A stretch of DNA of 64,000 nt from Streptomyces sp. ACA25 (GCF_028200735.1 NZ_JAQKPV010000001.1:124001-188000), one strand, 5' to 3'; positions 1 to 11,334 are shown, counted from the first letter of the stretch. Translations and numbers: made by a program. The notes: generated by a model not told the origin, from the letters alone.

Positions 1-814
1 CGCGCAGCCGGATGCGCTGCCCGTCGGCGACACCCGCCGGAATCCGCACCTGCATGGTGCGCGAGCTCGTCGCCCGCCCGCTGCCGCGGCACACGGCGCA
101 GGGGTCCTCGGCGATGAGGCCGCGGCCCTTGCAGTCCATGCACGGGTCGGTCAGCGAGAAGCCGCCTCCACCGCCCCGGCTGACCTGCCCGGTGCCGACG
201 CAGGTCGGGCACACCCGCGGCGTGCCGTTCTTGTCGCCGGTGCCGGCGCAGTTCTTGCAGGCCGCGCTGGAGGACATCCGCAGCGGGACAGTGGCCCCGT
301 TGACCGCCTCGGTGAAGCTCAGCGTCACCTCGGACTCGATGTCCTGGCCGCGCCGGGGCTGCGTGCGGGTGCCGGTCCCGGTGCCGGTGCGGTTGAACAG
401 GCCGCCGAACACGTCGCCGAGCCCGCCGCCGAAGCCACCGGCACCCCCTGCCGGACCCGGGCCGGGCCCGCCGGGCCCACCGGGCCCGCCCGGGGCACCG
501 CCGAACAGGTCCCCCAGGTCGAAGTTGAACTGCCCGTTGCCGCCGCCCGCACCCGGCCCCGGACGGAAGCCACCGGAGCCGAACAGGGCACGCGCCTCGT
601 CGTACTCCTTGCGCCGCTTGGCGTCGCCGAGGACGTCGTACGCCTCGGAGACGTCCTTGAAGCGCTCCTCGGCCCGGGTGTCACCGGTGTTGGCATCGGG
701 GTGATTCTCCCGGGCCAGCTTCCGGTACGCCTTCTTGATCTCGGCCTCGGTGGCGTCCTTGGGGACGCCGAGGACCTTGTAGTAGTCCTTCTCGATGAAG
801 TCCTTGGTGCTCAT
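1..814 (-). CDS. dnaJ: Chaperone protein DnaJ (partial, C-terminus outside window)
   Basis: Hsp40 co-chaperone that stimulates DnaK ATPase activity and delivers unfolded clients. The visible 271 residues begin with a J domain carrying the HPD motif (residues about 37-39), then a Gly/Phe-rich linker, then the zinc-finger region with CxxCxGxG-type repeats (CKNCAGTG, CPTCVGTG, CMDCKGRG, CAVCRGSG), and the start of the substrate-binding domain before the window edge. The ATG at 814 is preceded by a GGAGG ribosome site. It lies 30 bp downstream of grpE on the same strand, so it is the third gene of the dnaK operon. In Streptomyces hspR normally follows; that would lie to the left of this window. 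Confidence 0.97.
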   Translation of the reverse strand, partial: MSTKDFIEKDYYKVLGVPKDATEAEIKKAYRKLARENHPDANTGDTRAEERFKDVSEAYDVLGDAKRRKEYDEARALFGSGGFRPGPGAGGGNGQFNFDLGDLFGGAPGGPGGPGGPGPGPAGGAGGFGGGLGDVFGGLFNRTGTGTGTRTQPRRGQDIESEVTLSFTEAVNGATVPLRMSSSAACKNCAGTGDKNGTPRVCPTCVGTGQVSRGGGGGFSLTDPCMDCKGRGLIAEDPCAVCRGSGRATSSRTMQVRIPAGVADGQRIRLR

Positions 815-844
815 CCTCGGCGTCCCTCCTCCCGGTGCCGTACG

Positions 845-1551
845 TCAGCCCTCGTCCGGGCCACCGTTCTCCTTCTTCTCCGGCGCGCTGTCCTCGGCCT
901 CGGCACCGGCTTCGGCCTCTTCCTCACCCTTGCCCGGCTGGGCGCCGGGCTGGGGCTCGGCCACGCCGACCCGCGCCGGACGGATCGTCCGGTCACCGAT
1001 CCGGTAGCCGGGCTGCAGGACCTGCACGCACGTCGTCTCGGTCACGTCCGGCGAGTAGCTGTGCATCAGGGCCTCATGCACCGTCGGGTCGAAGGGCTCA
1101 CCCTCCTTGCCGAACTGCGCCAGACCCATCTTCGCCACGACCGTCTCCAGCGACTCCGCGACCTGCTTGAAGCCACCCACCAGCTCGCCATGGTCCCTTG
1201 CGCGACCGATGTCGTCCAGTACCGGCAGGAGCTCGGTCAGCAGGTTCCCGACCGTCATCTCCTTCATGGCGATGCGGTCGCGCTCGACCCGGCGGCGGTA
1301 GTTCTGGAATTCCGCCTGGAGTCGCTGGAGGTCCTGAGTGCGCTCGTTGAGCGCACTCCGGGCCTGGTCCAGCTGCGCCGTCAGTGCCACTTCCTGCAGT
1401 TCCTGGGAGTCCCCGTCGGCGGCACCCGCCTCGGTGACCGGAGTCTCGCCGCTCCCTTCGGAGGCCGGTGCGGCCTCCGAAGGAACATCCACGGCAGGTG
1501 TCTCGGCGTCGGGGACCTCAGGCTCCTTGTCGAAGCCCTGCGGGTCCTGAG

Positions 1552-1555
<4 letters not shown>
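845..1555 (-). CDS. grpE: Nucleotide exchange factor GrpE
   Basis: Promotes ADP release from DnaK. The protein has 236 residues: an acidic, low-complexity N-terminal ~55 residues, a long helical segment (about 60-110) with the conserved FQNYRRR core, and the C-terminal beta domain ending near [29 protein letters not shown] sequence (about 165-195). The tail is Glu/Ala/Pro-rich, longer than in E. coli but usual in actinomycetes. The GTG start overlaps the dnaK stop (GTGA), indicating translational coupling. Confidence 0.96.
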
Positions 1556-3420
<1,865 letters not shown>

Positions 3421-3437
3421 TTCGTGCCTCCAGCTGC

Positions 3438-3458
3438 CTTGAGTAAGTCTGGCTCAAG
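3438..3458 (-). promoter_or_regulatory. HAIR operator (HspR binding site), dnaK-proximal
   Basis: CTTGAGT-N7-GCTCAAG, one mismatch from the HspR-associated inverted repeat CTTGAGT-N7-ACTCAAG. It lies 18 bp upstream of the dnaK start codon. In Streptomyces HspR with DnaK as co-repressor binds such sites. Confidence 0.85.
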
Positions 3459-3490
3459 AGTGCACCCGACAGGGGACCGCCGTCAAATGA

Positions 3491-3511
3491 CCTGAGCGTG
3501 GTTGACTCAAT
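3491..3511 (-). promoter_or_regulatory. Second, more degenerate HAIR element
   Basis: CCTGAGC-N7-ACTCAAT, with the same 7+7+7 architecture and three mismatches to consensus. A further ACTCAAG half-site is at 3529-3535. Multiple HAIR elements ahead of dnaK are usual in Streptomyces. The minus-strand TTGAGT halves may overlap the -35 region. Confidence 0.65.
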
Positions 3512-3626
3512 TCTTATCCAATGAGCCCACTCAAGCAGTGGATCCACCCCCGGCGCCGGGAACCCGGAGCAGAACAAATCCGACATAACCGCCGCCCCTC
3601 CCAGGCTACGCGCCCGGAACACCTGC

Positions 3627-4280
3627 TCAGCCCGCGGTCATCAACCCGCGCCGCCAGGCCCACGCCGCGACCTCCACCCGGTTGCGGGCGCCCAGCTTCT
3701 TCTGCACCCGGGCCAGGTGGCTCTTCACCGTGGACGGCGCAAGATGCAGGTCGGCGGCGATCTCGTTGCTGGTGGCTCCGAGGGCCACCCGCCGGACCAC
3801 GTCCAGCTCCCGCTCGGACAACCCGTGCCCCCGGCCGGACGCCGACCGCCGGCCGGGAAGCCCTTCCAGCACGCGCGCGGTCACCGCCGGCGACAGGAGC
3901 ATCTCCCCCGCGTCCGCCGCCCGGACGGCCTCGACCAGCAGGGCCGGACTCGTGTCCCGGAGCAGAAACCCGGAGGCCCCGGCACGGAGCGCCTCGAGCA
4001 CCGCCTCATCCCTGCCCTTGGGGGCCACCACGACGGTCCGCGGCGCGCCGGCCACCCCTCGCCGCGCGGCGAGCCGGCGGGTGACCTCGATTCCGTCCGG
4101 ACCGGCCATGTGTGCGTCGAGCAGGCAGACATCGGGGCGCAGCCGGACGGCGGACTCGAGCGCCGCCCGCCCGTCCGGCACCTCAGCGACGACCCCGATG
4201 TCCGGCTCCCGCTCCAGGGTCCGCCGGAAGCCGGCACGCACCGCCGGCCGGCTCTCGGCGATCAGCACGTTGATGGTCAC
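3627..4280 (-). CDS. Orphan LuxR/NarL-family response regulator with atypical receiver
   Basis: Predicted DNA-binding transcription factor of 217 residues. The start is taken as the GTG at 4280, preceded by AGGGAGA; an in-frame ATG at 4301 is the alternative. Residues 1-120 form a receiver domain with Asp55 in the phosphoacceptor position (LLDAHM). The usual acidic pair after beta-1 is Glu9-Ser10 rather than Asp-Asp, and the usual conserved Lys (LLKDTSP) is Arg (LLRDTSP). Residues about 150-212 are a LuxR helix-turn-helix (LSERELDVVRRVALGATSNEIA, then STVKSHLARVQKKLGA). No histidine kinase is adjacent. Phosphorylation-independent control is possible but inferred. Confidence 0.85.
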   Translation of the reverse strand: MTINVLIAESRPAVRAGFRRTLEREPDIGVVAEVPDGRAALESAVRLRPDVCLLDAHMAGPDGIEVTRRLAARRGVAGAPRTVVVAPKGRDEAVLEALRAGASGFLLRDTSPALLVEAVRAADAGEMLLSPAVTARVLEGLPGRRSASGRGHGLSERELDVVRRVALGATSNEIAADLHLAPSTVKSHLARVQKKLGARNRVEVAAWAWRRGLMTAG

Positions 4281-4759
4281 TGCTCTCCCTGTCCCGCTCA
4301 TCCGCGCGGGGCGGCGCCGGGCGGCGCGATCCTGCCGCGGCTTATTTCCAGCATGACCACATATGGGGTATCTCAACCCCGCTCCCCACGCCTGCGTCCG
4401 GCGCGGCGGGGCAGCCCCGGCCGGCTGCGGGGCCACGGAAACCGCCCGGCAGTCGCCAGTCCCGGCGCACACCGACTACCTTCGGTGCACAGGAGAACCG
4501 GCAGGTCCGAGGCGGTCGACCGCATCCGTCGGCGGCCTTTCCGGCACCTCCGGGACGGGCACCCCCTGGGCCGCCGGGCGCCCGGCGGCCTGTTGAGGCT
4601 CACCTGAGCGATACAGATCACCGGTGGTGCGGCTGCGCGACAGCGCCGGAAGTCGGTACCCTCGGACCAAGCCCGTTAAGTTACCGCTTAGTAGTTTCTA
4701 GTCGTCACCGCGCCCCACCCGTTGCCATCCCGTCAGTCCCGCTGGTTCGAGGAGCCGTC
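4281..4759. other. Intergenic region between divergent regulator and Fe-S reductase genes
   Basis: About 480 bp without a convincing gene. The part at 4675-4705 is AT-rich for this genome (runs of TTAAG, TTAGTAG, TTTCTAG) and is the likely promoter region for the reductase gene at 4760. No clear operator palindrome was seen. Confidence 0.4.
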
Positions 4760-7042
4760 ATGCAGCTCGCCGCGATCGTCGTCTCGCTGGTGCTCACAGC
4801 GGTCGGCGCGGCGCTACTCGCCCGCGCCGCCCTGCAGATCTACCGCCATATGAAGCTCGGCCAGCCGGTGCCCGCGGGCACCAGGACCGACAACCCCCAG
4901 CAGCGCACCGTGACGCTGGCCAAGGAGTTCCTGCTCCACACCCGGATGAACCGCTGGGGCATCGTCGGTATCGCACACTGGTTCGTCGCGATCGGCTTCC
5001 TCACCCTGGCAGTCACCCTGGTCGCCGCGTACGGGCAGCTCTTCGAAGCCGAGTTCTCGCTGCCGGTCCTCGGGCACTGGCTGCCGTTCGAAATGTTCAT
5101 CGAGTTCATCGCGCTGATGACCGTGCTGGGCATCGGGACGCTGATGGTCATCCGGCTGGCGAACCTGCCCAACCGGGCCGGCCGCAAGTCGCGGTTCGCC
5201 GGCTCCACCGCCTGGCAGGGCTACTTCGTCGAGTACGTCATCCTGGTCATCGGCCTGGCCATCCTCACCCTGCGCGGCCTCGAGGGCGCCCTGGCCCAAG
5301 CGGGATACGGGGCGGCGCACTTCGTGACCTACCCGCTGGTCCTCGCCTTCGACGGGCTGAGCACCGGCACCCTGCAGAACCTCGTCTACCTGGTCGCCAT
5401 GATCAAGATCAGCGTGTCGATGATCTGGGCGATCACCGTCGGCCTCAACACCGACATGGGCGTGGCCTGGCACCGCTTCCTCGCCTTCCCCAACATCTGG
5501 TTCAAGCGGGACGCGAACGGCGGCACCGCACTCGGCGAGCTGCAGCCGATGACCTCCGCGGGCAAGCCGATCGACTTCGAGACGGTCTTCGACGACGACA
5601 GCGGAGAGGACACCCAGTTCGGCGTCTCCCAGGTCGAGCACTTCTCCTGGAAAGGCCTGCTCGACTTCTCCACCTGCACCGAGTGCGGCCGCTGCCAGTC
5701 GCAGTGCCCCGCCTGGAACACCGGCAAGCCGCTCTCCCCCAAGCTGCTGATCATGTCGCTGCGCGACCACGCGCACGCCAAGGCCCCCTACCTCCTGGCC
5801 GGCGGGGGCAAGAACGCCGAGGGCGAGGAGAAGGCCACCGCGGAGCAACTGGCCGACGTCCCGGCCGCCGCGCTGGCCGAGGCCGAGCGCCCGCTGATCG
5901 GGACCGCCGAGGAGAACGGCGTCATCGACCCGGACGTGCTGTGGTCCTGCACCGCCTGCGGCGCCTGCGTCGAGCAGTGCCCGGTGGACATCGAGCACAT
6001 CGACCACATCGTCGACATGCGCCGCTACCAGGTCATGATCGAGTCGGCCTTCCCCTCCGAGGCCGGCACGATGCTGAAGAACCTGGAGCGCAAGGGCAAC
6101 CCCTGGGGCATGGCCAAGAAGAAGCGGCTGGAGTGGACCAAGGAGGTCGACTTCGAGGTGCCGGTCGTCGGCAAGGACGTCGAAGACCTCACCGAGGTCG
6201 AGTACCTCTACTGGGTCGGCTGCGCCGGCGCCCTCGAGGACCGGGCCAAGAAGACCACCAAGGCCTTCGCGGAGCTCCTGCACATCGCCGGCGTCAACTT
6301 CGCGATCATGGGCGGCGAGGAATCCTGCACCGGTGACTCGGCCCGCCGGCTCGGCAACGAGTTCCTCTTCCAGCAGCTCGGCGAGCAGAACGTCACCACC
6401 CTGAACATGGCCTTCGGTGAGGACGCCGACGAGGGCGTCACCGTCGAGAAGGCCAAGAAGAAGATCGTCGCCACCTGCCCGCACTGCTTCAACACGCTCG
6501 CCAACGAGTACCCGCAGCTCGGCGGCCACTACGAGGTCATCCACCACACCCAGCTGCTCCAGCACCTCATCGACGAGGGCAAGCTGGTGCCGGTCACCCC
6601 GGTCGAGGGCCTGATCACGTACCACGACCCCTGCTACCTGGGGCGGCACAACAACGTCTACACACCGCCGCGCGAGATCATCGGGCGGGTCCCCGGGCTG
6701 CGCAACGAGGAGATGCACCGGCACAAGGAACGCGGCTTCTGCTGCGGCGCCGGCGGCGCGCGGATGTGGATGGAGGAGCGGATCGGCAAGCGCATCAACA
6801 ACGAGCGGGTGGACGAGGCGCTCTCCCTCAACCCGGACATCGTCTCCACCGCCTGCCCGTTCTGCCTGGTGATGCTCACCGACTCGGTCAACGGCAAGAA
6901 GAACGACGGCGAGGCCCGCGAGGACGTTCAGGTCGTCGACGTGGCCCAGCTGCTGCTGGACTCCGTGCGGACCCCCTCCGAGGGCACCGGCGGCGACGCG
7001 GCCCCGGCGGCACCCTCCCCGGAACCCGAGCCGGCCTCCTGA
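4760..7042 (+). CDS. Membrane-bound heterodisulfide-reductase-like (Fe-S)-binding oxidoreductase
   Basis: Probable membrane electron-transfer protein of 760 residues. The first ~230 residues hold about five or six transmembrane helices resembling a nitrate-reductase gamma/HdrE-type cytochrome b domain. Next come two 4Fe-4S motifs, CTECGRCQSQCP (near 308) and CTACGACVEQCP (near 397). The C-terminal half carries two CCG (HdrD/GlpC-type) cysteine domains, with landmarks CPHCFN, HDPCYLGRHN, FCCGAGGARMWME and ACPFCLVM. The ATG follows GAGGAG. This fused HdrED-like architecture is common in actinomycetes; the electron donor and acceptor are not established. A strong hairpin follows the stop. Confidence 0.88.
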   Translation: MQLAAIVVSLVLTAVGAALLARAALQIYRHMKLGQPVPAGTRTDNPQQRTVTLAKEFLLHTRMNRWGIVGIAHWFVAIGFLTLAVTLVAAYGQLFEAEFSLPVLGHWLPFEMFIEFIALMTVLGIGTLMVIRLANLPNRAGRKSRFAGSTAWQGYFVEYVILVIGLAILTLRGLEGALAQAGYGAAHFVTYPLVLAFDGLSTGTLQNLVYLVAMIKISVSMIWAITVGLNTDMGVAWHRFLAFPNIWFKRDANGGTALGELQPMTSAGKPIDFETVFDDDSGEDTQFGVSQVEHFSWKGLLDFSTCTECGRCQSQCPAWNTGKPLSPKLLIMSLRDHAHAKAPYLLAGGGKNAEGEEKATAEQLADVPAAALAEAERPLIGTAEENGVIDPDVLWSCTACGACVEQCPVDIEHIDHIVDMRRYQVMIESAFPSEAGTMLKNLERKGNPWGMAKKKRLEWTKEVDFEVPVVGKDVEDLTEVEYLYWVGCAGALEDRAKKTTKAFAELLHIAGVNFAIMGGEESCTGDSARRLGNEFLFQQLGEQNVTTLNMAFGEDADEGVTVEKAKKKIVATCPHCFNTLANEYPQLGGHYEVIHHTQLLQHLIDEGKLVPVTPVEGLITYHDPCYLGRHNNVYTPPREIIGRVPGLRNEEMHRHKERGFCCGAGGARMWMEERIGKRINNERVDEALSLNPDIVSTACPFCLVMLTDSVNGKKNDGEAREDVQVVDVAQLLLDSVRTPSEGTGGDAAPAAPSPEPEPAS

Positions 7043-7050
7043 GGGGCCGG

Positions 7051-7083
7051 TGCCCGGCCGGCCCGACAGGACCCGGCCGGGCA
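7051..7083 (+). terminator. Rho-independent-type hairpin after the Fe-S reductase gene
   Basis: TGCCCGGCCGG (7051-7061) pairs with CCGGCCGGGCA (7073-7083) around an 11-nt loop, 8 bp past the stop codon. There is no T-run, as is typical for Streptomyces terminators. Confidence 0.6.
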
Positions 7084-7250
7084 TCCCGCGCCACCGCCTG
7101 CCCTCCCGCCGGCCGGCGCCGCATCGCCCACGGCTGCGGGTCCCACGGGTCTCGGGGACCGGGTTCAGGGGCCCGCCTCAGGGATCTCTCAGGGGACGAT
7201 CAGGGCCCACCCCGCAGTCAAGTGCGCGGGTGAGGAGGTAGTTTCGTAGC

Positions 7251-8081
7251 GTGGCTGGATTCAGGAAGAAGCGCGAACAGGGCCGCCCGGGTGCCGCCCC
7301 GCAGTACCCCGCCCCGGGCCCCGCCCAGGGGCACCCCCCGCGGGAGCAGTACCCACCGCAGGACCCCTACGGCGCGCCGTACCCCCCGCAGCACGGACAG
7401 CCGCCGCACGGGCAGCCGCACCACCACGGCCCCGGCCGATACCCCGGCTCCTCCGGGTACGGCGGTCCCGCCGGGTACAGCGAGGGCACCGTCCACGGCG
7501 GCGGGGGCGGCCCGGAGGAGGAGCTGAGCGTTCCCCCGGGCCCACGGCTGAGCTGGAAGGAACTGCTGACCGGCATCCTGGTGCGCCCCAGCCCCACGTT
7601 CTGGCAGATGCGGGACTACGCGGTCTGGGGCCCGGCTCTCGTCGTCACCTTCCTCTACGGCCTGGTCGCCGTGTTCGGGCTGGACAACGCCCGGGACGAG
7701 ATCCTGGCCACCACGGCAGCGAACGTCGTCCCGTACCTGCTGCTCACCGGCGTGGCGATGGTCGTGGGCGCGCTGCTGCTGAGCACCGTGACGCACACCC
7801 TGGCCCGCCAGTTCGGCGGCAACGGCCACTGGGCTCCGACGGTCGGCCTCGCCATGCTGATCATGACGCTGACCGATGTCCCGCGTTTGGCGCTGGCACT
7901 GTTCCTCGGCGGCGCGGCGATGCCGGTCCAGGTGCTGGGCTGGGCCACCTGGGCATTCGCCGGAGTGCTGTTCACCATGATGGTCAGCCGCTCGCACGAG
8001 CTCCCCTGGCCGCGGGCGCTCGCCGCCTCGGCGATGCAGCTGCTGGCACTGCTGATGCTGGTGAAGCTCGGAACGCTCTAG
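7251..8081 (+). CDS. Yip1-domain integral membrane protein
   Basis: Membrane protein of 276 residues. Residues 1-95 are a hydrophilic Pro/Gly/His/Tyr-rich tail, probably cytoplasmic. A short segment around [19 protein letters not shown] leads into about five transmembrane helices (residues 125-275), the layout of Yip1-family proteins. The GTG start has a GGAGG about 12 nt upstream, a rather long spacing. dcd begins 17 bp downstream, so the two may be cotranscribed. The function is unknown; the pairing with dcd does not by itself suggest one. Confidence 0.75.
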   Translation: MAGFRKKREQGRPGAAPQYPAPGPAQGHPPREQYPPQDPYGAPYPPQHGQPPHGQPHHHGPGRYPGSSGYGGPAGYSEGTVHGGGGGPEEELSVPPGPRLSWKELLTGILVRPSPTFWQMRDYAVWGPALVVTFLYGLVAVFGLDNARDEILATTAANVVPYLLLTGVAMVVGALLLSTVTHTLARQFGGNGHWAPTVGLAMLIMTLTDVPRLALALFLGGAAMPVQVLGWATWAFAGVLFTMMVSRSHELPWPRALAASAMQLLALLMLVKLGTL

Positions 8082-8098
8082 CGGGTACGCTGCGAGGC

Positions 8099-8674
8099 GT
8101 GCTTCTGTCAGACAAGGACATCCGGACCGAAATCGACGCGGGGCGGGTGCGGATCGATCCCTACGACCCGTCGATGGTCCAGCCGTCCAGTATCGATGTC
8201 CGGCTGGACCGGTACTTCCGGGTGTTCGAGAACCACCGGTACCCGCACATCGATCCGTCGATCGAGCAGCCCGACCTGACCCGGACCATCGAGCCGCACG
8301 GGGACGAGCCGTTCATCCTGCACCCCGGAGAGTTCGTGCTGGCCTCCACCTACGAGGTCATCACCCTGCCGGACGACCTCGCCTCACGGCTGGAGGGCAA
8401 GAGCTCGCTCGGGCGGCTCGGCCTGCTGACGCACTCGACGGCCGGCTTCATCGACCCGGGCTTCTCCGGGCACGTGACGCTGGAGCTGTCGAACATGGCG
8501 ACCCTGCCGATCAAGCTGTGGCCTGGCATGAAGATCGGCCAGCTCTGCATGTTCCGCCTGACCTCCCCTGCGGCAAGCCCGTACGGCACCGGCGCGAACG
8601 GCTCCCGCTACCAGGGGCAGCGCGGCCCGACGGCCTCCCGGTCCTACCTGAACTTCCACCGCACCCAGGTCTGA
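8099..8674 (+). CDS. dcd: dCTP deaminase
   Basis: Converts dCTP to dUTP and ammonia in thymidylate synthesis. The 191-residue length matches the family. Conserved features are QPSSIDVRL near residue 23, [16 protein letters not shown] near 100-115 (trimer active-site Ser-Arg), and the [13 protein letters not shown] stretch with the catalytic Glu near 135. It starts with GTG 17 bp after the Yip1-type gene. Confidence 0.97.
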   Translation: MLLSDKDIRTEIDAGRVRIDPYDPSMVQPSSIDVRLDRYFRVFENHRYPHIDPSIEQPDLTRTIEPHGDEPFILHPGEFVLASTYEVITLPDDLASRLEGKSSLGRLGLLTHSTAGFIDPGFSGHVTLELSNMATLPIKLWPGMKIGQLCMFRLTSPAASPYGTGANGSRYQGQRGPTASRSYLNFHRTQV

Positions 8675-8928
8675 CCGGCCCGGCGCCCTCGCACGTCCGC
8701 CCCGCCACGCGTCCGGACACCGCCCTCACCGGCACACCGGCGACCTCTGCCTGCTCCAGCACTCCCGCGCGTCACCTGCTCCCGCCCCGCTTTGCACCCT
8801 GCCGTCCGACCCGCCCCGAGATGTGACATGCCCTGATCGAGATTTGTGGAACGCAGGGGATTCCCAGGCGCGTTACCTGCGAGTAAAAACCGTGGGTAAC
8901 CCATTCCGTCCGCCGAGGGAGTCCCCAC

Positions 8929-10452
8929 ATGCCACGCGCAGGACAGAGAGTCAGAACGTTCCGGGCCGCCGTCGTATCCGTCGCGGCCCTGGGGCTGCTG
9001 GTCACCGGCGCACCCGCCGGGACCGCGGCGGACGAGAGCACGGCCACGGCCACCCCCCTGTCGGCCGAGCTGGAGGAAATACGCGCCGCCCAAGCCGTCG
9101 AGCTGTACGGCGACCCGGCGCAGCGCCCGATGGACGAGCGGGCCGTCTCCCTGGCCTCCCTCGGCGACAGCGAGATATCCGGCGAAGGCGTCGGCAACTA
9201 CGAGGAGCCCACGGACGGCCCCACCAACTGGTGTCACCGCTCGTACGACGCGGCCATCCACCGCACCGACATCCCCGCCGACGTCACCTACAACTTCGCC
9301 TGCTCCGGCGCCAACACCGAGAACATCCGCATCGGCGGCACGCCGCAGTACAGCGACGAGCTGGTGCAGAGCGACAGCCTGGCGATCGCCGCCCGCAACA
9401 CCCGGGTCGACACCGTCCTGCTGGTCGCCGGAGCCAACGACGACCTCGAGTTCGGCCCGGTGATGACCGACTGCGTCATCCGCTGGTTCGCGCTCTGGCA
9501 GGGCAACTGCGCCCCGGTCTACGCCCCCGGCTGGCAGGCCCGGGTCGACGGACTGCGGCCCAAGGTCGAGGCCACCGTCACCGACCTGCACACCGTGATG
9601 GCCGAGGCCGGCTACGCCCGGGACGACTACCGGCTGATCCTGCTGGGCTACCCCAGCCCGGTCGGCCCCGACTTCCAGGACAACCCGTCCTTCCCCGGCA
9701 AGATCCCCGGCGGCTGCACCCTCGCCACCTCTGACGCCGCCTGGGGCCGCGACGTGGCGGTGCCGCTCTTCCAGCAGGGGATGCGCACGGCGGCCCAGAA
9801 CGCCGACGCCACCTACCTGGACGCCTCCCGGCTCTTCCACGGCCACGAGGTGTGCATGGACAACACCTGGGCCCGCGGCCTCACCGTCGACCTGTCCAAC
9901 CCCTTCCCCCCGGACTCGAACTCCGTGCGGCAGTCCTTCCACCCCAACTACCGCGGTCACGGCGCCTTCGCCTCCTGCCTGTCCCAGCTGCACGCCTCCG
10001 GCCTGACCGAAGCCTCCTGCGCCGACCCGGCGAGCACCGGCACCGCCCAGCTCTACCCGGGCGCCTGGGACGATCACTTCGCCCCGCTGGTCAACGAAGC
10101 GACCGGGGAATGCGCCGACACCCGGCGGGCCTCCTCCCGCAACCGCACGGAGGTGCAGGGCCACCCCTGCCACGGCGCACGCAACCAGGGCTGGTGGTAC
10201 GACGCGGAGCGGCAGTCCCTGCACAGTGAGCTGAGCCACGACCGCTGCCTGGACGTCCCCTCCAGCCGCTACACGGCAGGCACCGGCCTCCAGATCTTCG
10301 ACTGCCACGGAGCGGCGAACCAGAAGTTCACCTTCGACAACGGCACTCTCTCCCCCGCCCAGGCCCCCGCGCTGTGCGTCACCCAGACCGCGGCCGGCCG
10401 GCAGCTGACCCTCCAGCCCTGCGACGGTTCGGCACAGCAGCGCTTCGCCTGA
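8929..10452 (+). CDS. Secreted GDSL/SGNH-family esterase with C-terminal ricin-type lectin domain
   Basis: Extracellular esterase of 507 residues. A signal peptide (about 1-33, Arg-rich start, hydrophobic core, cleavage near ATA/GTAA) precedes an SGNH hydrolase domain of about 300 residues. Visible blocks are GDSEISGEG (nucleophile Ser in the GDS block), CSGANTENI (Gly block), AGANDD (Asn block) and SFHPNYRGHGA (catalytic His). Residues about 375-507 form a ricin-B/CBM13-like repeat region with QGWWYD, RCLDV and NQKFTF motifs. A GAGGGA ribosome site precedes the ATG. A short inverted repeat (TTAC-N6-GTAA, 8873-8886) lies about 45 bp upstream and could be an operator. The substrate is not predictable. 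Confidence 0.9.
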   Translation: MPRAGQRVRTFRAAVVSVAALGLLVTGAPAGTAADESTATATPLSAELEEIRAAQAVELYGDPAQRPMDERAVSLASLGDSEISGEGVGNYEEPTDGPTNWCHRSYDAAIHRTDIPADVTYNFACSGANTENIRIGGTPQYSDELVQSDSLAIAARNTRVDTVLLVAGANDDLEFGPVMTDCVIRWFALWQGNCAPVYAPGWQARVDGLRPKVEATVTDLHTVMAEAGYARDDYRLILLGYPSPVGPDFQDNPSFPGKIPGGCTLATSDAAWGRDVAVPLFQQGMRTAAQNADATYLDASRLFHGHEVCMDNTWARGLTVDLSNPFPPDSNSVRQSFHPNYRGHGAFASCLSQLHASGLTEASCADPASTGTAQLYPGAWDDHFAPLVNEATGECADTRRASSRNRTEVQGHPCHGARNQGWWYDAERQSLHSELSHDRCLDVPSSRYTAGTGLQIFDCHGAANQKFTFDNGTLSPAQAPALCVTQTAAGRQLTLQPCDGSAQQRFA

Positions 10453-10530
10453 ACCACCCGGCCCCCGGCCCCGACCCCGACGCTCCACCACTGACCCCGT
10501 CCGCCCCCGAGCCGCGTCCCCCCGCGAAAA

Positions 10531-10575
10531 CGGCCGTACCCCGCAGCGCGCTTCCGGCGCCACGGGGTACGGCCG
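10531..10575. terminator. Bidirectional terminator hairpin
   Basis: CGGCCGTACCCC (10531-10542) is perfectly repeated in inverse as GGGGTACGGCCG (10564-10575). It lies between the convergent stops of the GDSL esterase and the small zinc-ribbon gene. Confidence 0.65.
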
Positions 10576-10626
10576 TACTGCTACCGCCCACTCCTTCTGC
10601 TGCTGTGTGTGCTGCTGCTGCTGCTC

Positions 10627-10785
10627 CTACTGCCGGTCGACCGGCACCGCGCTGCGCAGGCGGGCACACCGCGGGCACCGCAACAACCGCGCCGGACCGA
10701 TGCGGTCACTGCCGAGATGCTGCATCGGGAACTGCGAGGTGCTGAACTGGTGCCCATCGGCACACCGGACAACGGTGGTCTGCAA
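10627..10785 (-). CDS. Small zinc-ribbon protein, 52 residues
   Basis: Short minus-strand gene starting at TTG. No ATG or GTG lies in frame back to the upstream TAA, and GGGGAG stands 9 nt before the TTG. The product has Cys8-x3-His12 near the N-terminus (VRCADGH) and CPRC at 37-40, a two-knuckle pattern suited to one zinc ion. Between them is the FSTSQFPMQHLG block. I recall similar very small proteins in other Streptomyces, but no function is assigned. It ends at TAG and is convergent with the GDSL esterase gene. Confidence 0.75.
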   Translation of the reverse strand: MQTTVVRCADGHQFSTSQFPMQHLGSDRIGPARLLRCPRCARLRSAVPVDRQ

Positions 10786-10916
10786 CGCTTGCCACTCCCC
10801 TGAATCTGGACGACGAGCGCCACATTAGAGGATCGGGCCGACACTCTCCCGGCAGGCGCCACCGGCTGCCGGCCGGAGCAGGGCGACGGGTCCCGAGGCA
10901 CACCCCGGGGACCCCG

Positions 10917-11315
10917 TCAGGCCGCCGGGCCTCCGGAGCCCGGGCTGCCCTGAGCCGACTCCTCGGCGGCGATCTGACGCCGCACTTCCTCCATGTCGAC
11001 GTTCCGTGCCTGGGCGATGAGGTCCTCCAGCGCCTGCTCGGGCAGCGCGCCCGGCTGGGAGTAGAGCACCACCTGATCGCGGACCACCATCAGCGTCGGG
11101 ATCGAGGAGATCTGGAACGAGGCGGCCAGCTCCTGCTGCGCCTCCGTGTCGACCTTCCCGAAGAGCACGTCGTCGTGACGCTCCGCCGACTTCTCGAAGA
11201 CCGGCGCGAACTGGCGGCACGGGCCGCACCAGGAAGCCCAGAAGTCCAGCAGGACGATGTCCTTGCTCGCCACCGCGTCGGTGAAGTTGTCCTTGGTCAG
11301 TTCGACCGTTGCCAC
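10917..11315 (-). CDS. Thioredoxin-family protein
   Basis: Disulfide reductase of 132 residues. A canonical WCGPC active site sits at 29-33 within FWASWCGPCR, with the cis-Pro loop SIPTLM near 74. The C-terminus is extended by about 25 residues past a typical thioredoxin (~107), ending in a Gly/Pro/Ser-rich tail. The GTG start is preceded by GGAAGGTGG. The gene follows the OsmC-family gene on the same strand after 92 bp, and the gap holds a perfect palindrome (11335-11350). Pairing with OsmC suggests thiol or peroxide/persulfide stress. Confidence 0.9.
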   Translation of the reverse strand: MATVELTKDNFTDAVASKDIVLLDFWASWCGPCRQFAPVFEKSAERHDDVLFGKVDTEAQQELAASFQISSIPTLMVVRDQVVLYSQPGALPEQALEDLIAQARNVDMEEVRRQIAAEESAQGSPGSGGPAA

Positions 11316-11334
11316 GAAAATCCACCTTCCTTAG

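Noticed and set aside
4814..7084. Long minus-strand open frame opposite the Fe-S reductase
   Set aside because: The plus strand encodes clear 4Fe-4S and CCG motifs with good codon use; the opposite frame has no recognisable feature.
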